Part shown: positions 1-8,252 of the stretch, piece by piece
How the letters are laid out: each line of letters opens with the position of its first letter
Numbering within the stretch: the stretch's first letter is position 1
Assembly: GCF_006440775.1 (NCBI RefSeq)
Contig: NZ_VFTZ01000007.1
Span: 124,001 to 188,000 of the forward strand
DNA: 64,000 nucleotides
From: Mesorhizobium sp. B2-7-2
GTDB taxonomy: Bacteria; Pseudomonadota; Alphaproteobacteria; Rhizobiales; Rhizobiaceae
Direction of reading: 5' to 3'
The notes under the pieces: generated by a model
What the model saw: the letters and a program-made list of their open reading frames with translations, nothing else
Databases searched by the model: none
What the model was told of the DNA's origin: nothing
Program-made: the position numbers and the translations under genes

Positions 1-399
1 AGCGCGCTCAATCTGTGCATCACCTGCGACCGGCAGCGCTCGAAGGACTCGCCGCTCGGGCGCTGGCACAATCCGGAGATGGACCTCTACAGCACCGTCT
101 GCGCGGTGCAGAATTTCTGGCTGGCGGCGCGGGCCGAAGGTGTTGGCGTCGGCTGGGTGAGCATCATCGAGACCGAAGCGCTGAAGCGGCTTCTCGCGAT
201 CCCCGAACATGTCATGCCGATCGCCTATCTCTGCGTCGGCCGCGTCTCGGAATTCGCGCCGAAGCCGGACCTTGAGGCGCATGGCTGGGGCAAGCGCCTG
301 CCGCTGCCCGAACTGGTCATGAGCGAGACGTTTCGCGGCGCCGGCGAGGCGCCGCTTAAATCGGCAATCGCAAAGCTTGGCGGCCCATCAAAGCCATGA
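1..399 (+). CDS. bluB: 5,6-dimethylbenzimidazole synthase (BluB), 3' part
   Basis: Only the C-terminal 132 residues are present, because the frame is already open at base 1. BluB is an oxygen-dependent flavin destructase that breaks down FMNH2 to make 5,6-dimethylbenzimidazole, the lower ligand of cobalamin. It belongs to the nitroreductase-like fold. The match rests on the block LYSTVCAVQNFWLAARAEG followed by VGVGWVSI, and on the upstream NLCITCDRQR. All of these resemble BluB more than generic nitroreductases. The TGA stop is immediately followed by the converging stop of the next gene, so there is no spacer. The assignment is by recognition of family motifs, not by a database search. Confidence 0.88.
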   Translation, partial: SALNLCITCDRQRSKDSPLGRWHNPEMDLYSTVCAVQNFWLAARAEGVGVGWVSIIETEALKRLLAIPEHVMPIAYLCVGRVSEFAPKPDLEAHGWGKRLPLPELVMSETFRGAGEAPLKSAIAKLGGPSKP

Positions 400-1383
400 T
401 CAGGCGGCCCTCGGCGTATCCCAGCGCGAGCCGCCGCCAAAAGAGCCCAGTGCCTTGTCGCGCAATTCCCTGAATTTGGACGAGGTCTCGGCGAGCCGGC
501 GGTCCCATTCGGGATTGGGTGCTTGGCCTTCGATGGCTTCGAAATAGACCTGCATCAGCGAGGCGATGGCAAAAGGCTCGATGAAGGCTGCCTTGAAGGC
601 CCAGGCAAAGACGATGGCGAGCACGAAAGCCCAGCCGGCAAGCTGGCCCGGCATGACCCACAGAATGGCGGCCGCGGGCGCCAGCATCAACAGGAAGATG
701 ACGAAGGAAACGCCCCACATGATCGCCGCCAGCCAGACGGCGTTCTTGACCATGTGCTTGCCGTTTTGCGCGTAGAGCACGACGCCTTGCCGCGCCGTCT
801 CGAAAGGCGAGCTCGAATTGATGCGGATGTTGTAGCCGAGGATGATCTCGTCGACATAGGTCAGCGACAGGCGGATCACCGTGTTGATGAAGCTTACAAT
901 GCCGCTCAGGCCCGGAATGGGCAGGAAGGCGGCGATGCCGCCGATCAGGCCGGTGATGGCGCGGATGGCGCCCTTGACCAGCTGGTCGACGACGAAAAGG
1001 ATGTTGGCCTCGGCGAAGCGCTGGGCGACCACTTCCTTGGCGTAGGCGATCTGGCCCTGGCCATCGGGAACGTCACGGCCGTCGATCAGATGCACCATGA
1101 CGGCGATATGGCCCGCTTTCAGCACATAGAGGATGTATTCGCGGATCCAGTAGACGGCGATCGAGACGACGCCGAAGCCGACCACGCCACCCCACAGCGC
1201 GAAGGACATCGGGCCGTCGGGATCGGTGGAGATGTGGCCGACGCCATAGCCGACGCTGGCACCCGTACCGGTCGCCATGATGTAGGCGACCGTGATGCCG
1301 AAATAGACGATCATGCGAAAGACGATGAACGGCCATGTCCGCATCATGATCGACACGGATCTGGCGATGCTGAAGTCCCACAT
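400..1383 (-). CDS. multi-spanning membrane protein of unknown function
   Basis: This 327-residue protein has about five or six hydrophobic segments: near residues 18-40, 62-82, 135-165, 215-240 and 243-265. A short charged loop (YVDEIILGYNIRINSSSPFE) lies between the third and fourth. The C-terminal 40 residues are hydrophilic and probably cytosolic. The ATG lies downstream of a GGGAG-like Shine-Dalgarno sequence. I do not recognise a named family. The gene is convergent with bluB and codirectional with the TetR gene upstream, from which it is separated by about 130 bases. It shows no sign of transfer and its base composition matches its neighbours. A transport or envelope role is possible but nothing visible supports a specific one. 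Confidence 0.8.
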   Translation of the reverse strand: MWDFSIARSVSIMMRTWPFIVFRMIVYFGITVAYIMATGTGASVGYGVGHISTDPDGPMSFALWGGVVGFGVVSIAVYWIREYILYVLKAGHIAVMVHLIDGRDVPDGQGQIAYAKEVVAQRFAEANILFVVDQLVKGAIRAITGLIGGIAAFLPIPGLSGIVSFINTVIRLSLTYVDEIILGYNIRINSSSPFETARQGVVLYAQNGKHMVKNAVWLAAIMWGVSFVIFLLMLAPAAAILWVMPGQLAGWAFVLAIVFAWAFKAAFIEPFAIASLMQVYFEAIEGQAPNPEWDRRLAETSSKFRELRDKALGSFGGGSRWDTPRAA

Positions 1384-1514
1384 GCCCCGAGTCTCCCACC
1401 CTTAAGAGAATGGCCGGAGAGCATGCGCTTGCCCCGGCGATTGTCAATCGCGGCAGGGTTGCGCCGGCCCGAAACCGGTGCACAAGCCGGTGGCTTGGTT
1501 ACCCGAGCGTGCCG

Positions 1515-2108
1515 TCAAGGCTTCTTTCGCAATCCTTCGAGCAACTGCTTGAAGGCCGCGATCGCTTTTTTCGAGGTCGCCTCGGGATCCGTCGAATTGG
1601 CGATGCGCTGCGCGGCCTGGCTGCTGGCGCCATTGATCAGCCGTGAGGTCGTCTCGGGATCAAGCTCCGGAACGACCTCGCCCTCTTCCTGCAGCCTGGT
1701 CAGATGGTTGGTCATCGAGGCGGTGCAGGCGCTGGCATTCGGCCACTGCGCCGGGTCGCCGAGCACCGCCGGGCCGTCGCGGAACATGATGCGCTGGATT
1801 TCCGGCTCCAGCGCCATCTCGATATAGGTGGTGCATTCGTCGACGAAATGCTGCCAGCGGGTCGGCGCTTTCGAAGCCACCTCGTTCACCCGCACAGCCA
1901 TTTCGCCGTCGATCTCGGCGATCACCGCCTGCAGCAGTCCCTTCTTGTCGCCGAAATGATGGTAGAGCGCGCCGCGCGTGAGGCCGGCCGACGCGGTGAA
2001 ATCGTCCATCGAGGCCTCGGCATAGCCGATCGTGCCGAAAGCATGGCGAGCGGCTGCGATCAGCTTGGCGCGCGTCTCGGCGATCATCTCCTTGCGCGGT
2101 CTGTGCAT
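1515..2108 (-). CDS. TetR/AcrR-family transcriptional repressor
   Basis: At 197 residues this is normal for TetR regulators. The N-terminal DNA-binding domain spans about residues 10-57, with the helix-turn-helix around residues 33-53 (SMDDFTASAGLTRGALYHHF) and the family signature YHHFGDKKGLL. The rest is a helical ligand-binding and dimerisation domain. The gene is divergent from an MFS transporter. The 119-base gap between them holds three copies of a CATACG-N3-CGTATG dyad, the obvious candidate operators. By analogy with AcrR-type circuits it probably represses itself and the pump until an inducer binds. The inducer is unknown. Confidence 0.92.
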   Translation of the reverse strand: MHRPRKEMIAETRAKLIAAARHAFGTIGYAEASMDDFTASAGLTRGALYHHFGDKKGLLQAVIAEIDGEMAVRVNEVASKAPTRWQHFVDECTTYIEMALEPEIQRIMFRDGPAVLGDPAQWPNASACTASMTNHLTRLQEEGEVVPELDPETTSRLINGASSQAAQRIANSTDPEATSKKAIAAFKQLLEGLRKKP

Positions 2109-2124
2109 GGTTCTGGCCTATTCA

Positions 2125-2191
2125 CATACGCCTCGTATGCCAATTGACATACGCGGCGTATGAACTACCTCATAGTCATACGCAGGGTATG
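2125..2191. promoter_or_regulatory. three tandem operator dyads for the divergent TetR regulator
   Basis: Three 15-base dyads occupy the divergent intergenic region: CATACGCCTCGTATG at 2125-2139, CATACGCGGCGTATG at 2148-2162 and CATACGCAGGGTATG at 2177-2191. The first two have perfect 6-base arms; the third has one mismatch. Centre spacings are 23 and 29 bases. They sit between the start codons of the TetR gene and the MFS gene, so a bound repressor could cover both promoters. Assignment to this TetR protein is inferred from position and dyad size. Confidence 0.8.
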
Positions 2192-2227
2192 TAATTTTAG
2201 TATGCACCATTGTCGAGGAGCAGGATC

Positions 2228-3448
2228 ATGCGAAACCCTTATTCGGACATCTTTCGGGCTCCCGGCACAAAAGGCTTCGCCGCGGCGGCTTTCATCGCGC
2301 GCTTGCCGATCGCCATGGCCCCGATCGGCATCGTGGCGATGCTGTCGCAGACGCATGGCGAATACTGGCTGGCCGGCGCCGTCTCGGCGACCTATGCGCT
2401 GGTCAACGCTTTCCTGTCGCCGCAAGTGTCGCGGCTGGTGGACCGGCGCGGCCAGACGGCGATCGCAGCACCCATGACGCTCGTCTCGGTGCTTTCCTTC
2501 GCAACATTGATCGTTGCGGCCAACCAGCATTGGCCGGTCTGGACCTTGTTCGGGTCGGCGCTACTTGCCGCCGCCATGCCCAGTATCCCGGCGCTGGTCA
2601 GGGCGCGCTGGACCGAGATATTTCGAGACCGAGCCGAGTTGAACACGGCCTTCGCCTTCGAATCGGCCGCGGACGAGCTGGTTTATATCGCCGGCGCTTC
2701 GCTGTCGGTGGGCCTGAGCGCGGCGCTGTTCCCGGAAGCCGGCATGGTGATCAGCACGTTGCTGCTTGCGCTCGGCTCGGCGGCATTCCTGCTGCAGCGC
2801 TCGTCCGAGCCGCCGGTCCGCCCGGCGGAACATGGCGCGGCCGGGTCGGCGATCCGCCTGCGGCCGGTGCAGATCATCACCTTCGCGCTGATCTTCGTCG
2901 GCGCGACCTTCGCCACCACGGAAGTGACGACGGTGGCGATCACCAAAGAGCTCGGCCAACCTGAGGCGGCGAGCCTCGTCATCGGCGTCTATGCGCTGGG
3001 ATCCTTCGTGCTCGGCATCATCGTCGGCGCGCTCAGCCTTAAGGCGCCGCTGCAGCGGCAACTGGCGGTGGCGGTCACCGTGATCGCGCTCACCACCTTG
3101 CCACTGCTCTTCGCCGACACCGTGCCGACGCTGGCGCTCGCCGTCTTCGTCAGCGGCGTCGCGATCTCGCCGACCTTCATCACCGCCTTCGGCCTGATCG
3201 AACGCCACGTGCCGGCGGCGATGCTGACCGAAGGCGTTACCTGGGTGACGACCGGCATCGGCATCGGCATGGCGCTGGGCTCCTTCGCCGCCGGCTGGAT
3301 GGTCGACAATTTCGGTCCGCAGAACGGGTTCTGGGTTTCGGTCGCGGCAGGCGCCATCGCGCTGGCCACCGTGCTTGCCGGCCGATGTCGGCTGGCGACG
3401 GGTGATTGCGACGCTGACAGGGGCGAGGCTGTGGTTCCGGCGGAGTGA
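2228..3448 (+). CDS. MFS transporter, probable drug or metabolite efflux pump
   Basis: This 406-residue protein has about twelve hydrophobic segments in two bundles of six, separated by a polar loop near residues 190-215 (SSEPPVRPAEHG). The fold and length fit the major facilitator superfamily. The start at 2228 was chosen over an ATG 18 bases upstream because GAGGAG lies about 8 bases before it and the N-terminus MRNPYSDIFRAPGTKG fits the family. It is divergent from a TetR repressor and follows three operator dyads, which suggests an inducible exporter. The substrate cannot be read from sequence. The C-terminal tail after the last helix is short and polar. Confidence 0.88.
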   Translation: MRNPYSDIFRAPGTKGFAAAAFIARLPIAMAPIGIVAMLSQTHGEYWLAGAVSATYALVNAFLSPQVSRLVDRRGQTAIAAPMTLVSVLSFATLIVAANQHWPVWTLFGSALLAAAMPSIPALVRARWTEIFRDRAELNTAFAFESAADELVYIAGASLSVGLSAALFPEAGMVISTLLLALGSAAFLLQRSSEPPVRPAEHGAAGSAIRLRPVQIITFALIFVGATFATTEVTTVAITKELGQPEAASLVIGVYALGSFVLGIIVGALSLKAPLQRQLAVAVTVIALTTLPLLFADTVPTLALAVFVSGVAISPTFITAFGLIERHVPAAMLTEGVTWVTTGIGIGMALGSFAAGWMVDNFGPQNGFWVSVAAGAIALATVLAGRCRLATGDCDADRGEAVVPAE

Positions 3449-3514
3449 CGGGAGAGACGTCCGACGGTCCGATGATAATTGCAGAGGTCGGAAATTGGCC
3501 GTGGCCTCCGGAAC

Positions 3515-3572
3515 TTCGTCATCCACGGTCTGCGCGCGTCGCTTCGCTCCTTGCTCCGCCCGTGGATGACGA
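3515..3572. repeat. dispersed palindrome family A, single-hairpin copy
   Basis: Half of the family A double-hairpin element described at 6488. The arms TCGTCATCCACGG and CCGTGGATGACGA are complementary, and the loop contains the family core of GCGTCGCTTCGCTCC type. The remainder of the spacer between the MFS gene and ribB (3449-3678) shows no gene. Confidence 0.8.
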
Positions 3573-3678
3573 CGTCGCGGAGGCTTCAGCCAATCGCCTC
3601 CGTCGCAGAGGCGCCGGCCAATCAGCAACGCCTGCGGGCGCTGCCGCCAGACCTCCGGTTCGTCAACCCTCCGACAGA

Positions 3679-4779
3679 CTACAGAATCTCGGTCTTCGCG
3701 ATGTGAATCCCAAATCCTTCGAGGCCGACATAGTGGCGCTCGCGCGAGGCGATCAGGTTGATCGAGGAGATGCCCAGGTCCTTGAGGATCTGGGCGCCGA
3801 GGCCGATCTCGCGCCATTCGTTCTCGCGGCGGCGGGCTTCCTCATGGTCCTCGCGCTCGCCGCTCGCGGGCCGCTTGCGCTCCTGATGGGCGACACCGAC
3901 CGAACCCTCGCGCAGGTAGACGATGACGCCGCGCCTGCGCTCGCCCATCGCCTTCATGATGCCGTCGAGCCGGTGGCTGGTGCCGAAGACGTCGGTGACG
4001 ACATCTTCCGAATGCAGCCGTACCGGCACCTCTTCGCCATCGCGGATATCGCCGAAGACGACCGCGAGATGGTGCATGGAATCCCAGGGCAGCGTGTAGG
4101 TGAAGGCCTGCGCCTTGCCGCCGGGCGTGTCGATGTCGGAGCAGGCGACGCGCTCTACCAGCGTCTCCTTGCGCTGGCGGTAGGCGATGAGGTCGGCGAC
4201 GGACACCTGCTTCAGCCCATGCTCCTCGGCGAAGGCCTGCACTTGCGGCCCGCGCTTGACCGTGCCGTCGTCATTGACCAGTTCCGAGATGACGCCGACC
4301 GGCGGCAGGCCGGCGAGCTTGCAGAGATCGACTGCGGCTTCCGTATGTCCGGAGCGCATCAAGACGCCGCCTTCGCGCGCGATCAGCGGGAAGATGTGGC
4401 CGGGGCGCACGAAATCGGACGGGCCGACATTGCCATTGGCAAGGTTGCGCACGGTGAGCGTGCGGTCGTCGGCGGAAATGCCTGTTGTCGTACCATGCTT
4501 GAAATCGACGCTGACGGTGAAAGCGGTGGTGTGCGCGGAATCGTTGTCCGCCACCATCGGCGCGAGGTTCAGCCGCCTCGCGTCCTCGCGCAGCATCGGC
4601 GCGCAGACGATGCCGGAGGTGTTGCGTACGATGAAGGCCATCTTCTCCGGCGTGCAGTGGACGGCGGCGACGATCAGGTCGCCCTCGTTCTCGCGCCCGT
4701 CATCGTCCATGACGACGACGATCTCGCCGCGCTCGAAGGCACGGATCGCTTCGACGATCTTCTTCTGGTCGTAAGGCAT
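3679..4779 (-). CDS. ribB: 3,4-dihydroxy-2-butanone 4-phosphate synthase with degenerate GTP cyclohydrolase II-like domain
   Basis: RibB converts ribulose 5-phosphate to formate and dihydroxybutanone phosphate, the four-carbon donor of riboflavin. The N-terminal domain, about residues 1-205, is well kept: DDDGRENEGDL, the substrate loop HTTAFTVSVD, and RSGHTEAAVDL. The second domain, about 210-366, resembles RibA but lacks its zinc site. Where active enzymes carry the three cysteines of the ECLTGD...RCDC motif, this protein reads SEDVVTDVFGTSHRLDG, with no cysteine. It should therefore not act as GTP cyclohydrolase II. Such bipartite proteins are known in proteobacteria as RibBX-like variants. 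It lies downstream of aroC on the same strand, separated by a G-tract repeat. Confidence 0.93.
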   Translation of the reverse strand: MPYDQKKIVEAIRAFERGEIVVVMDDDGRENEGDLIVAAVHCTPEKMAFIVRNTSGIVCAPMLREDARRLNLAPMVADNDSAHTTAFTVSVDFKHGTTTGISADDRTLTVRNLANGNVGPSDFVRPGHIFPLIAREGGVLMRSGHTEAAVDLCKLAGLPPVGVISELVNDDGTVKRGPQVQAFAEEHGLKQVSVADLIAYRQRKETLVERVACSDIDTPGGKAQAFTYTLPWDSMHHLAVVFGDIRDGEEVPVRLHSEDVVTDVFGTSHRLDGIMKAMGERRRGVIVYLREGSVGVAHQERKRPASGEREDHEEARRRENEWREIGLGAQILKDLGISSINLIASRERHYVGLEGFGIHIAKTEIL

Positions 4780-4798
4780 CGGCGCTCGCTTCGCTCGC

Positions 4799-4894
4799 GG
4801 GAGTAGGGGAGTAGGGGAATAAGGGAGTAGGGAAGGAAAAAACTCGGCGGCGGGGCCGTAACATACTCCCCTACTCCCCTACTCCCTACTCCCC
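4799..4894. repeat. G-tract inverted repeat between ribB and aroC
   Basis: The left arm carries five G-runs on the + strand at 4799-4801, 4806-4809, 4814-4817, 4823-4825 and 4830-4832, separated by AGTA or AATAA. The right arm is its inverse, with C-runs at 4868-4871, 4876-4879, 4884-4886 and 4891-4894. Both arms match the G3+N1-7 pattern for quadruplexes, and together they can pair as a long hairpin. The right arm covers the aroC stop codon (4879-4881), so the aroC transcript carries the G-rich version. Confidence 0.85.
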
Positions 4895-5991
4895 TCTCTC
4901 CCTGTCTGTCCTCTGTGCCGCAAATAATGGTCGGCGATCGCGCAGGCAACCATGGCTTCGCCGATCGGCACGGCGCGGATGCCGACACACGGATCGTGGC
5001 GACCCTTGGTCATCACCTCGACATTCTTGCCGTCCTTGTCGATCGACTGGCGCGGGGTCAGGATCGACGAGGTCGGCTTGACAGCGAAGCGGGCGACGAT
5101 CGCCTGGCCGGTCGAGATGCCGCCCAGTATGCCGCCGGCATTGTTGGACAGGAACACCGGCTTGCCGTCATTGCCCATGCGCATCTCGTCGGCATTCTGA
5201 TCGCCGGTGATGCGGGCCGCCTCGAAACCATTGCCGATCTCGACGCCCTTGACGGCGTTGATCGACATCAGGCCGGACGCGATGTCCTGGTCGAGCTTGG
5301 CATAGATCGGCGCGCCGAGGCCGGCCGGCACGCCGTCGGCGACGATCTCGATCACCGCGCCGACCGAGGAGCCGGCTTTGCGGATGCCGTCGAGATAAGC
5401 GGTGAAGACCGGAACCGAGGCGGGATCCGGGGTGAAGAACGGGTTTTCGGCGTCGCCGACGAAATTCCAGTTCCAGTTGGCGCGATCGATCGATTTCTCG
5501 CCCATCGAGACCAGCGCGCCGCGCACCGTCAGGCCGGGCACTATCCTGCGCGCCAGGGCGCCCGCCGCGACCCGCGCTGCCGTCTCACGCGCCGAGGAGC
5601 GGCCGCCGCCGCGGTGGTCGCGCAGCCCGTATTTGACGTCGTAGGTGTAGTCGGCATGGCCCGGCCGGTACTGGCGGGCGATCTCGCCATAGTCCTTGGA
5701 GCGCTGGTCGACATTCTCGATCAGCATCGACACCGGTGTGCCGGTGGTGATCATCGTCTCGCCGTCCTCGTCGAGGATGAAGCCGGACAGGATCTTGACC
5801 TCGTCCGGCTCGCGGCGCTGCGTGACGAAGCGCGACTGCCCGGGGCGGCGGCGGTCGAGCTCGGCCTGGATATCCTCGCGCTTGAAGCGGATGCCGGGCG
5901 GGCAGCCGTCGACAACGCAGCCGAGCGCGGCGCCATGGCTTTCACCCCAGGTGGTGACGCGGAAGAGATGGCCGAATGTGTTGTGAGACAT
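4879..5991 (-). CDS. aroC: chorismate synthase
   Basis: AroC performs the last step of the shikimate pathway: anti-1,4-elimination of phosphate from 5-enolpyruvylshikimate 3-phosphate, with reduced FMN as a required cofactor. At 370 residues it has the usual length. Signatures are the N-terminal [14 protein letters not shown], the central [20 protein letters not shown], and [11 protein letters not shown] near residue 295. The last ten residues or so (ending GREGSRE) are encoded by the G-tract repeat that runs over the stop codon, so the original C-terminus may have been modified by the repeat. ribB follows after about 100 bases on the same strand. Confidence 0.96.
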   Translation of the reverse strand: MSHNTFGHLFRVTTWGESHGAALGCVVDGCPPGIRFKREDIQAELDRRRPGQSRFVTQRREPDEVKILSGFILDEDGETMITTGTPVSMLIENVDQRSKDYGEIARQYRPGHADYTYDVKYGLRDHRGGGRSSARETAARVAAGALARRIVPGLTVRGALVSMGEKSIDRANWNWNFVGDAENPFFTPDPASVPVFTAYLDGIRKAGSSVGAVIEIVADGVPAGLGAPIYAKLDQDIASGLMSINAVKGVEIGNGFEAARITGDQNADEMRMGNDGKPVFLSNNAGGILGGISTGQAIVARFAVKPTSSILTPRQSIDKDGKNVEVMTKGRHDPCVGIRAVPIGEAMVACAIADHYLRHRGQTGREGSRE

Positions 5992-6190
5992 GAGAATACG
6001 CCCTGCCCCGGTGAAGGAACCCGGTTAAGGCTGCCTTCTATTGGCGTTTTCCACAGTGGTCAAACGGCTGCATCAAACTGTGATGTGGCGGATTTAGTTT
6101 TGACACATTCGGTTGGTTTCTGCTCTTTTCCCATCCGCCGTTGAGGACCCGCCGCTGACAAGCCGGCGCAATGACCTAAAGAGGACGACG

Positions 6191-6454
6191 ATGCGTACCC
6201 TGATTGGCGCGGCCTGCGCCATATTGCTGATTTCCACCGCCGCCGCGTTCGCCGGCCAAACCGAAGGCCTGATCAAGAAGGTCGACAAGGACACGCTGAC
6301 GCTGACGCTCGACGACGGCAAGGCCTACAAGCTCAATGCCGAGACCGATGTCGACTCGCTGAAGCCCGGCATGGACATCGTCATTGCCTATGACGTGGCC
6401 AATGGCGAGAATGTCGTGACCGATATGCAGTTGCCCGACAGCGACCAGAATTAA
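6191..6454 (+). CDS. small secreted DUF1344 protein
   Basis: An 87-residue protein with a clear signal peptide (MRTLIGAACAILLISTAAAFAG) and a mature domain of about 65 residues. That domain contains alternating strands (LIKKVDKDTLTLTLDDGKAYKL), as in DUF1344 proteins. The start at 6191 was chosen because the longer frame begins 78 bases earlier without a signal sequence, and AAAGAGGAC lies just upstream. It is probably periplasmic, and its function is unknown. It is divergent from aroC and followed by a family A repeat. Confidence 0.85.
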   Translation: MRTLIGAACAILLISTAAAFAGQTEGLIKKVDKDTLTLTLDDGKAYKLNAETDVDSLKPGMDIVIAYDVANGENVVTDMQLPDSDQN

Positions 6455-6487
6455 TCTTTCGAGTTAGAGGCTGGAGCGTCCGTGTTT

Positions 6488-6672
6488 CGTCATTCTAGGG
6501 CGAAGCAAGGAGCGAAGCGACGCGCGCAGACCCTAGAATCCATGCCGTTACGTCGACGCTTTGCAGCAGTGCAGCTCTTCTGCACCGTTTTTACCATTTG
6601 ACCTAGGTCGCGGCATGGATTCTAGCGTCTCCACGACGGAGCTTCGCTCCTGCTTCGCCCTGGAATGACGAA
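6488..6672. repeat. dispersed palindrome family A, full copy
   Basis: A roughly 185-base element made of two facing hairpins. Left half: TCGTCATTCTAGGG, a core with AGCAAGGAGCGAAGCGACGCGCGCAG, then CCCTAGAATCC. The centre holds a GCAGAATTCTGC-type motif (here degraded). The right half is the mirror image and ends in GAATGACGA. Full copies also lie at 13097, 26458, 41332 and 61384, with partial ones at 3515 and 44815. All seven are intergenic. Confidence 0.88.
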
Positions 6673-6683
6673 GCGGAGTGCCT

Positions 6684-7271
6684 TCAAATCCACTCCAAGC
6701 TCCGGCCCTCCAGCCGCAGCAGACGGTCCTGGGGGATTTCGAGGCTGGCGGCCTCCTGCTTGGAAATGCCGGTGACCAAGCGGAAGAAGCAGCGCATGAC
6801 GCCGCCATGGGTGACGCAGACGGTCGGCTGGCGCAGCGCTTCGAGCCACGGTTTTATTCGCTCGAGCAGCATTTCATAGCTTTCCGCGCCCTCGCCGGGC
6901 GGCTGGAAGTCCCACTTGGCGTGGCGACGGCCGTCGGTTGAACCGGGGGCGCGTTGCTCGAGCTCGGCGAAGGTGAAGCCCTGCCAGTCGCCGAAACTTA
7001 TCTCCACCAGACGCGGATCGGTGCGGTAGGCGGAGGGATCGAGCCCCATAGCCTCGCGCATCAGCTCCATCGTCTCGCGCGTGCGCCGCATCGGGCTGGC
7101 GACAAAGTCGAAATCCGCAGGATTTCTGATGAGTTCCGCCAGCCGCAGGCCGTTCTGTGTCGCCTGTTTGCGGCCGAGCGCGTTGATGTCGGTGTCGGCC
7201 TGACCCTGCAGGCGGTGCTCGGCATTCCACTCGGTCTGGCCGTGGCGGACGATGTAGACGAGCGGATACAT
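6684..7271 (-). CDS. histidine phosphatase family protein (phosphoglycerate mutase-like)
   Basis: This 195-residue protein carries the superfamily signature VRHGQTEWN near its N-terminus, whose histidine is phosphorylated during catalysis. A second histidine is in VCVTHGGVMRCFF, and the arginine-rich pocket motif SPMRRTRETM also matches. It probably acts on small phosphorylated metabolites. The exact substrate is not readable, and true glycolytic mutase activity is not implied. The start at 7271 was chosen over a TTG at 7283 because GGAAG is spaced correctly before the ATG. It lies 54 bases downstream of fabI on the same strand, probably in one transcript. Confidence 0.9.
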   Translation of the reverse strand: MYPLVYIVRHGQTEWNAEHRLQGQADTDINALGRKQATQNGLRLAELIRNPADFDFVASPMRRTRETMELMREAMGLDPSAYRTDPRLVEISFGDWQGFTFAELEQRAPGSTDGRRHAKWDFQPPGEGAESYEMLLERIKPWLEALRQPTVCVTHGGVMRCFFRLVTGISKQEAASLEIPQDRLLRLEGRSLEWI

Positions 7272-7325
7272 CAGGTCTTCCAAGGTCGGGCCAGGGCCTG
7301 GGACGAAGGATAGGCGAGGTAAGGA

Positions 7326-8144
7326 TCAGTCCTTGACGGTCGAGATGTCCGGCGCGTCCACCGCCTTCATGCCGACGACATGATAGCCGGAATCGACGTG
7401 GTGCACCTCGCCGGTCACGCCGCGCGACAGGTCCGACAGGAAATAGACGCCGGAATCGCCGACCTCTTCCTGGGTTACCGTCTGCTTGAGCGGCGAATTG
7501 TATTCGTTCCATTTCAAGATGTAGCGGAAGTCGCCGATGCCGGAGGCAGCCAGCGTCTTGATCGGACCGGCCGAGATCGCGTTGACGCGGATCTTCTTGG
7601 CGCCGAGGTCGACGGCGAGATAGCGCACGCTGGCCTCCAGCGCCGCCTTGGCGACGCCCATGACGTTGTAATGCGGCATCACCTTTTCCGCGCCGTAATA
7701 GGTCAGCGTCAGAAGCGAGCCGCCATCGGTCATCAGCGGCTCGGCGCGCTTGGCGATGGTTGTGAAGGAATAGACCGAAATGTCCATGGTGCGCAGGAAA
7801 TTGTCGCGCGTCGTCTCGACATAGCGGCCGGTGAGCTCGTCCTTGTCGGAAAAGGCGATGGCGTGGACGAGGAAGTCGAGCTTGCCCCAGTGCTTGGCGA
7901 TGTCGGCGAAGACCGCGTCGAGGCTTTCCGGGTCGGTTACGTCGCAATGGCCCGCGACATGCGCGTTGAGCTCGGCCGCGAGCGGCTCGACGCGTTTCTT
8001 GAAGGCTTCGCCCTGATAGGTCAGCGCGATTTCGGCGCCATGGTCGGCGCAAGCCTTGGCGATGCCGAAAGCGATCGACCGATTGTTCGCGACGCCGAGG
8101 ATCAGGCCCCGCTTACCGGCCATCAGGCCCTGTCCACCCGCCAT
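7326..8144 (-). CDS. fabI: enoyl-[acyl-carrier-protein] reductase (NADH)
   Basis: FabI performs the last reduction of each fatty-acid elongation cycle, converting trans-2-enoyl-ACP to acyl-ACP with NADH. The protein has 272 residues. The nucleotide-binding segment is KRGLILGVANNRSIAFGIA, and the catalytic pair is Tyr159 and Lys166 in HYNVMGVAKAALE. The substrate-binding and C-terminal blocks (RVNAISAGPIKTLA and GVTGEVHHVDSGYH) are intact. The open frame extends 36 codons further upstream, but that stretch is cysteine-rich and unlike the family, so ATG at 8144 was chosen. The gene lies between a DnaJ-type chaperone and a histidine phosphatase on the same strand. Confidence 0.96.
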   Translation of the reverse strand: MAGGQGLMAGKRGLILGVANNRSIAFGIAKACADHGAEIALTYQGEAFKKRVEPLAAELNAHVAGHCDVTDPESLDAVFADIAKHWGKLDFLVHAIAFSDKDELTGRYVETTRDNFLRTMDISVYSFTTIAKRAEPLMTDGGSLLTLTYYGAEKVMPHYNVMGVAKAALEASVRYLAVDLGAKKIRVNAISAGPIKTLAASGIGDFRYILKWNEYNSPLKQTVTQEEVGDSGVYFLSDLSRGVTGEVHHVDSGYHVVGMKAVDAPDISTVKD

Positions 8145-8252
8145 GTGCAAGCTCTCCGCAAGAATATCTGCTTTGTGGAGAGCCCTATCGCACAGGCACA
8201 AAGCCCCTTCAAGCGCCCAAAGGACACTGTAACAGGAACAAAATTCCCTCAA

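Noticed and set aside
523..1827. 434-codon plus-strand frame over the membrane protein and TetR genes
   Set aside because: It overlaps two well-supported minus-strand genes and shows no family pattern.
4915..6144. 409-codon plus-strand frame opposite aroC
   Set aside because: The minus-strand chorismate synthase is unmistakable, so this is its shadow.
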